DNA of 62,043 nucleotides from Cohnella nanjingensis (GTDB taxonomy: Bacteria; Bacillota; Bacilli; Paenibacillales; Paenibacillaceae), in assembly GCF_014212125.1 (NCBI RefSeq), contig NZ_JACJVP010000038.1:1-62043 (forward strand). Reading direction: 5' to 3'. Below are positions 58,128-62,043 of this stretch, piece after piece. Position numbers and translations under genes: made by a program. The notes under the pieces are model-generated. The model was not told where the DNA came from, made no database searches, and worked only from the letters and a program-made list of their open reading frames with translations. Positions within the stretch are counted from its first letter, which is position 1; each line of letters begins with the position of its first letter.

Positions 58128-58994
58128 TCAGTGGATATCCTTCTTCCGGAAGTCGCCGCCCTGCACTTCGGACACCGATTCGATGGCGATGAAAGCCCGC
58201 ACGTCGATATCGTGGACGACCGCCCGCAGCTTGGCCAGCTCGAGCCGCGTCACGACGCAGTAGATCATGAGCAGATCTTCCTTTAAGTAACCGCCCTTCG
58301 CATAGATGAACGTCGTCGTGCGGCCGAGGCGCTGGATGATCGCGTCGGAGATCTCCTCGAACTCCGTCGAGATGATGGTGACCGACTTGGATTCGTTCAG
58401 CCCTTCGACGACGACGTCGATCATCTTGAAGGCGATATAGTAGGTGAAGATCGAATACATGGCGGAATCCCAGCCGAACAGGAAGCCCGCTGCGATGAAG
58501 ATGAACAGGTTCAGGATCATAATGATCTGGCCGACCGACATCCTAATCTTGGCGGAGATGATGATGGCCACGATCTCGGTGCCGTCGAGCGATCCGCCGA
58601 ACCGCAGCACGAGGCCTATGCCCGTTCCGAGGATCAGCCCGCCGAACGCGAGCGCGAGCAGCTTCTCGCTGGTGAAGGCGGGAACGGGGTGGAGCAGCGC
58701 CGTGGCGGCGGACATGAGCCCGATGCCGTACAGGCTGGAGACGGCGAACGTGCGGCCGACCTGGCGGAAGCCCAGCCAGAGGAAGGGCAGGTTGATGACG
58801 AAGAGGAAAAGGCCGAGCGGCCATCCGGTGAGGTGCGAGAGGATGATCGAGATCCCGGTGATGCCGCCGTCGATCATCGCGTTCGGCACGATGAACAGCT
58901 CCAGCGCGACGGCCGCCATGATCGCCCCCGCGGTGATGAACAAGAACTTCAAGACGGCGCTCCAGCCGGTCGTTTTCTTGTGCGTTCTGGGCAC
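58128..58994 (-). CDS. YitT-family membrane protein (DUF161 + DUF2179)
   Basis: A 288-residue protein with about five membrane helices (LFITAGAIMAAVALELFIVPN, GGITGISIILSHLTGWPLGL, LAFGGLILGTGIGLVLRFGGSLDGTEIVAI) and a cytoplasmic C-terminal DUF2179 domain (KSVTIISTEFEEISDAIIQRLGRTTTFIYAKGGYL). Function of the family is unsettled. GTG 58994 has GGGGAGG upstream. It is divergent from yidD. Confidence 0.88.
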   Translation of the reverse strand: MPRTHKKTTGWSAVLKFLFITAGAIMAAVALELFIVPNAMIDGGITGISIILSHLTGWPLGLFLFVINLPFLWLGFRQVGRTFAVSSLYGIGLMSAATALLHPVPAFTSEKLLALAFGGLILGTGIGLVLRFGGSLDGTEIVAIIISAKIRMSVGQIIMILNLFIFIAAGFLFGWDSAMYSIFTYYIAFKMIDVVVEGLNESKSVTIISTEFEEISDAIIQRLGRTTTFIYAKGGYLKEDLLMIYCVVTRLELAKLRAVVHDIDVRAFIAIESVSEVQGGDFRKKDIH

Positions 58995-59132
58995 GACTTC
59001 CGCCTCCCCGGTTGTGGTACTCTGGCAGTTTCTGCTTGGCGCGCAATCTTTATGCGGCGGTCGCGCCGGGATTTGACGCGGCCGCCCGCATCGGTCATGA
59101 TGGGGAGAGTGAGAGAGAAGGAGGGGCCGTTC

Positions 59133-59384
59133 ATGCTACGCCAAGGCCTGCAGCTGCCCATTCGGTTCTACCGCAAGTTCATCTCGCCGCTGAAGCCGCC
59201 TACCTGCCGGTTCGCGCCCACCTGCTCGGCTTACGCCCTCGAGGCGCTGGAGGTGCACGGACCGCTCAAGGGGAGCTATCTCGCGGCCGTGCGCATCTGC
59301 AAGTGCCATCCGTTCCACCCCGGGGGGGTCGACCCGGTCCCGCCGCGACGCGGCGTGGAGCGGGAGGGCGAAGGCTCGGCTTGA
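59133..59384 (+). CDS. yidD: Membrane protein insertion efficiency factor YidD
   Basis: An 83-residue protein of the YidD family. PIRFYRKFISPLKPPTCRFAPTCSAYALEAL and the ICKCHPFHPGGVDPVP segment with three conserved cysteines are diagnostic. It associates with the inner face of the membrane and aids YidC-dependent insertion. AAGGAGGGG lies upstream of ATG 59133. The stop codon overlaps the -35 of the metG promoter. Confidence 0.92.
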   Translation: MLRQGLQLPIRFYRKFISPLKPPTCRFAPTCSAYALEALEVHGPLKGSYLAAVRICKCHPFHPGGVDPVPPRRGVEREGEGSA

Positions 59385-59410
59385 CACGAACCTCGTTCGT
59401 CAGGTATATT
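59381..59410 (+). promoter_or_regulatory. Promoter of the metG T-box leader
   Basis: Consensus TTGACA (59381-59386) overlapping the yidD stop, an 18-bp spacer and TATATT (59405-59410). Confidence 0.6.
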
Positions 59411-59469
59411 TTGTACAATTCCGCACGATCATGTAATAAGCGAATGGTCTTTATATTGCCTTCCCTATG

Positions 59470-59750
59470 AACGGATGAGTACGAACGCAGGTCTATCGCA
59501 GAGAGCCGGGCACGCTGAGAACCGGTATAGACCGACTTCCGAAGATGGTCCTGGAGGGATCGCCCGCGAGCCCGGCTTCGCGCGTTAGCGCGCGACGGAG
59601 CGGCAAGCGGACGACGCCGGCCGGCGTTAACGGCAAGCCGAGTCATCGGCCGAATGAGCCTTCGTCCGCGTCTAGCCGCGCGATGGAGGGAAGTTGGGTG
59701 GTACCACGCGAGCATACGCTCCCGTCCCATGTGGACGGGAGTTTTTTGCG
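59470..59750 (+). promoter_or_regulatory. T-box riboswitch (Met) upstream of metG
   Basis: The T-box sequence TTGGGTGGTACCACGCGA is at 59694-59711. The terminator stem CTCCCGTCC (59719-59727) and GGACGGGAG (59733-59741) plus six Ts follows. Stem I is closed by GGTCTAT (59490-59496) and ATAGACC (59527-59533), and the AUG at 59545-59547 in CGAAGATGGTCC fits the specifier codon for methionine. Uncharged tRNA-Met would favour the antiterminator and expression of metG. Confidence 0.88.
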
Positions 59751-59781
59751 TTCCGCAACGATAACGAAGGAGATGACGGAC

Positions 59782-61806
59782 ATGTCGGACAAGAACAAGA
59801 CCTATTACCTCACGACGCCGATCTACTACCCGAGCGACAAGCTGCATATCGGGCATGCGTACACGACGGTGTCGGGAGACGCGATGGCCCGCTACAAGCG
59901 GCTGCGCGGATACGAGGTCCGCTACCTGACGGGAACGGACGAACACGGCCAGAAGATCGAGCGCAAGGCGAAGGAAGCGGGCAAAACGCCGCAGCAGTTC
60001 GTCGACGACATCGTCGTGGGCATTCAAGACCTGTGGCGGAAGCTGGAGATCACGAACGACGACTTCATCCGGACGACGGAGCCTAGGCATACACGCGTCG
60101 TGCAGGCGATCTTCGCCAAGCTGCTGGAGCAGGGCGACATCTACAAGGGCGAGTACGAAGGCTGGTACAGTATCCCGGACGAAGCGTTCTACACGGAGAA
60201 GCAGCTCGTCGACGTCGTGAAGGGGGAGAACGGCGAGATCGTCAGCGCCAAGAGCCCGGACAGCGGCCACCCGGTGGAGCTGGTCAAGGAGGAATCCTAC
60301 TTCTTCCGGATGAGCAAGTACGCGGACCGGCTGCTCGCTTATTACGAAGAGCACCCGGACTTCATCCAGCCGGAATCGCGCAAGACCGAGATGATCAACA
60401 ACTTCATCAAGCCGGGCCTCGAGGACCTAGCGGTATCTCGGACGACGTTCAGCTGGGGCATCCCGGTACCGGGCGACGCGAAGCACGTCATCTATGTCTG
60501 GATCGACGCGTTGTCCAACTATATCACCGCGCTGGGCTACGGAGCGGAGGACGACGCCGCGTACGAGAAGTTCTGGCCGGCCGACGTTCATCTGATGAGC
60601 AAGGAGATCGTCCGCTTCCATACGATCTACTGGCCGATCATGCTGATGGCGATCGGCCTGCCGCTGCCGAAGAAGGTATTCGCCCACGGCTGGCTGCTGA
60701 TGAAGGACGGCAAGATGTCCAAGTCCAAAGGCAACGTCGTGGATCCGGTCAAGCTGATCGACCGCTACGGGCTGGACGCGGTCCGCTACTACCTGCTGCG
60801 CGAAGTGCCGTTCGGCGCGGACGGCACGTTCACCCCGGAAGGCTTCGTAGAGCGGATCAACTACGATCTGGCGAACGATCTGGGCAACCTCCTCAGCCGG
60901 ACGGTCGCGATGATCGACAAGTACTTCGAGGGCGAGATCCCGGCATCCTCAGCCGGGGGGACGGCTTTCGACGGCGAGCTGGAACAGACGGCCGCGGCGA
61001 CGGTGGACAAAGTGGAGAACGCGCTGGAAAATATGGAGTTCTCGGTCGCGCTGACCGGGATTTGGGGGCTCGTCAGCCGCACCAACAAGTATATCGACGA
61101 GACGCAGCCTTGGACGCTGGCGAAGGACGAGGCCAACCGGCCCGCGCTCGCGTCGGTGATGGCGCACCTCGCGGAGAGCCTGCGCATCGTCTCGATCCTG
61201 CTGCAGCCGTTCCTGACGCACACGCCGAAGCGGATTTGGGCGCAGCTCGGCATCGCGGAAGGCGCGGCGACCGACTGGGAGAGCGTACGGTCCTGGAGCC
61301 GCTTGCCGACCGGCGCGAAGGTGGCCAAGGGCGAAGCGCTGTTCCCGCGGCTGGAGCTGGCGAGCGAGGTCGCGTGGATCGTGGAGATTATGGGCGGAGG
61401 GGCGGCCACGGCTCCCGCTGCGCCCGAGCAGCCGGCGTCCGCGCCGCCTGCGGCTGCCGCCGAAGCGCCTGCCGACCGCAAGGAAGAGATCAACATCGAC
61501 GACTTCGCCAAGGTCGAGCTCCGCGTCGCGCAGGTCGTCGCCTGCGAGCCGATCCCGAAGGCCGACAAATTGCTGAAGCTGCAGCTCGATCTCGGCTTCG
61601 AAGTCCGTCAGGTCGTCTCCGGCATCGCGCTTCATTATAAGCCCGAAGAGCTGGTCGGCCGGAAGGTGATCTGCGTCGTCAACCTGAAGCCGGTGAAGCT
61701 GCGCGGCGAGTGGTCGCACGGGATGATCCTGGCAGCCTCCCAGGACGGACAGCTGACGCTCGCGACCGTGCCGGAAGGCATGCCGAACGGCGCGACCGTT
61801 AAATAA
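59782..61806 (+). CDS. metG: Methionyl-tRNA synthetase
   Basis: A 674-residue class I synthetase charging tRNA-Met. The HIGH motif is residues 22-25 (KLHIGHAYT) and KMSKS is 311-315. The anticodon-binding helical domain follows, then an Ala/Pro-rich linker near 540-570 and a C-terminal tRNA-binding (Trbp111-like) domain from about 575 (NIDDFAKVELRVAQVVACE, GIALHYKPEELVG). GAAGGAG lies upstream of ATG 59782; ATG 59773 is an alternative. Controlled by the T-box leader. Confidence 0.95.
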   Translation: MSDKNKTYYLTTPIYYPSDKLHIGHAYTTVSGDAMARYKRLRGYEVRYLTGTDEHGQKIERKAKEAGKTPQQFVDDIVVGIQDLWRKLEITNDDFIRTTEPRHTRVVQAIFAKLLEQGDIYKGEYEGWYSIPDEAFYTEKQLVDVVKGENGEIVSAKSPDSGHPVELVKEESYFFRMSKYADRLLAYYEEHPDFIQPESRKTEMINNFIKPGLEDLAVSRTTFSWGIPVPGDAKHVIYVWIDALSNYITALGYGAEDDAAYEKFWPADVHLMSKEIVRFHTIYWPIMLMAIGLPLPKKVFAHGWLLMKDGKMSKSKGNVVDPVKLIDRYGLDAVRYYLLREVPFGADGTFTPEGFVERINYDLANDLGNLLSRTVAMIDKYFEGEIPASSAGGTAFDGELEQTAAATVDKVENALENMEFSVALTGIWGLVSRTNKYIDETQPWTLAKDEANRPALASVMAHLAESLRIVSILLQPFLTHTPKRIWAQLGIAEGAATDWESVRSWSRLPTGAKVAKGEALFPRLELASEVAWIVEIMGGGAATAPAAPEQPASAPPAAAAEAPADRKEEINIDDFAKVELRVAQVVACEPIPKADKLLKLQLDLGFEVRQVVSGIALHYKPEELVGRKVICVVNLKPVKLRGEWSHGMILAASQDGQLTLATVPEGMPNGATVK

Positions 61807-61818
61807 GACGGGCCAGAG

Positions 61819-61848
61819 GCCTGCTCGCTTCCAAGCGCGCAGGCTTTT
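61819..61848 (+). terminator. Terminator of metG
   Basis: GCCTGCTCGCTT (61819-61830) pairs with AAGCGCGCAGGC (61833-61844), one mismatch, then TTTT. Confidence 0.65.
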
Positions 61849-61932
61849 CCTTGCTTGGCGGCCGGATCGCGGTGATGAGTAGCGGCTGGCGAACGACGAT
61901 ACCTTCGCAGATCGCCATCGAATCTTAGGAGG

Positions 61933-61964
61933 AAGAAGACTCGGTAACCCGGGTCTTCTTATTA
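61933..61964. terminator. Second hairpin downstream of metG
   Basis: AAGAAGACTCGG (61933-61944) pairs with CCGGGTCTTCTT (61949-61960) around TAAC, then ATTAT. It could be a back-up terminator or the leader of a gene outside the window. Nothing else is recognised to 62043. Confidence 0.5.
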
Positions 61965-62043
61965 TGAAAATGGGGCTTGGACATTCTCGCTTTCAGGGCT
62001 TACACGCCTAATAATCGAAGGGAATATTCGTCTTCGGTTGGGC

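Overview
The window reads as chromosome of a high-GC, endospore-forming member of the Bacillota, most like the Paenibacillaceae (Paenibacillus/Cohnella type). The pointers are a gerP spore-coat permeability operon, a small YjcZ-type spore protein, a T-box-controlled metG, strong AGGAGG-type ribosome binding sites with frequent TTG and GTG starts, and several separate plant-sugar utilisation loci. I see no tRNA, rRNA, insertion sequence, prophage or CRISPR-cas locus.

Layout. 1-2.1 kb: a tandem repeat, then terC, a RelP-type alarmone synthetase and a MerR regulator. 2.3-4.7 kb: a GH95 glycosidase. 4.8-12.5 kb: a purine nucleoside salvage block made of adenosine deaminase, a nucleoside hydrolase and a NupNOPQ-like nucleoside ABC importer. 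12.8-19.7 kb: a pseudouridine synthase, lplJ with an aldo/keto reductase, and a heterodimeric multidrug-type ABC exporter. 19.8-24.4 kb: a 52-bp tandem repeat, a KDPG-aldolase-family gene, and a visibly AT-richer islet with an APH-like kinase and a lone ABC exporter preceded by a possible 28-residue peptide gene.

24.4-32.6 kb is a galactoside/arabinose region: an AraC regulator divergent from a GH42 and a GH2 beta-galactosidase, then L-arabinose isomerase with three AraR-like operators. 32.9-40.6 kb is a glycogen operon glgB-glgC-glgD-glgA that ends with a GH15 glucoamylase-like gene where a glycogen phosphorylase gene would be expected. 40.7-49.7 kb holds opposed repeat arrays, an AraC regulator, a TIM-barrel isomerase with two Gfo/Idh dehydrogenases, a coiled-coil protein with a DUF1361 membrane protein, and a GH4 alpha-galactosidase divergent from a third AraC regulator. 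49.9-55.6 kb: a zinc-ribbon protein, a PucR regulator, the spore genes and an Hsp20-like protein. 55.7-62 kb: a composite palindromic repeat, a secreted stalk/PKD-domain protein, YitT, YidD and metG.

Beyond the genes, the most notable content is repetitive intergenic DNA. A composite palindromic element of about 160 bp occurs twice in opposite orientation, with shorter relatives at two other places. Four unrelated-looking tandem arrays have periods near 52, 52, 54/42 and 36 bp. No wholly new multi-gene system could be proven by reading alone; the best candidates are the composite repeat, the arrays, the small ORF with its exporter, and the phosphorylase-less glycogen operon.
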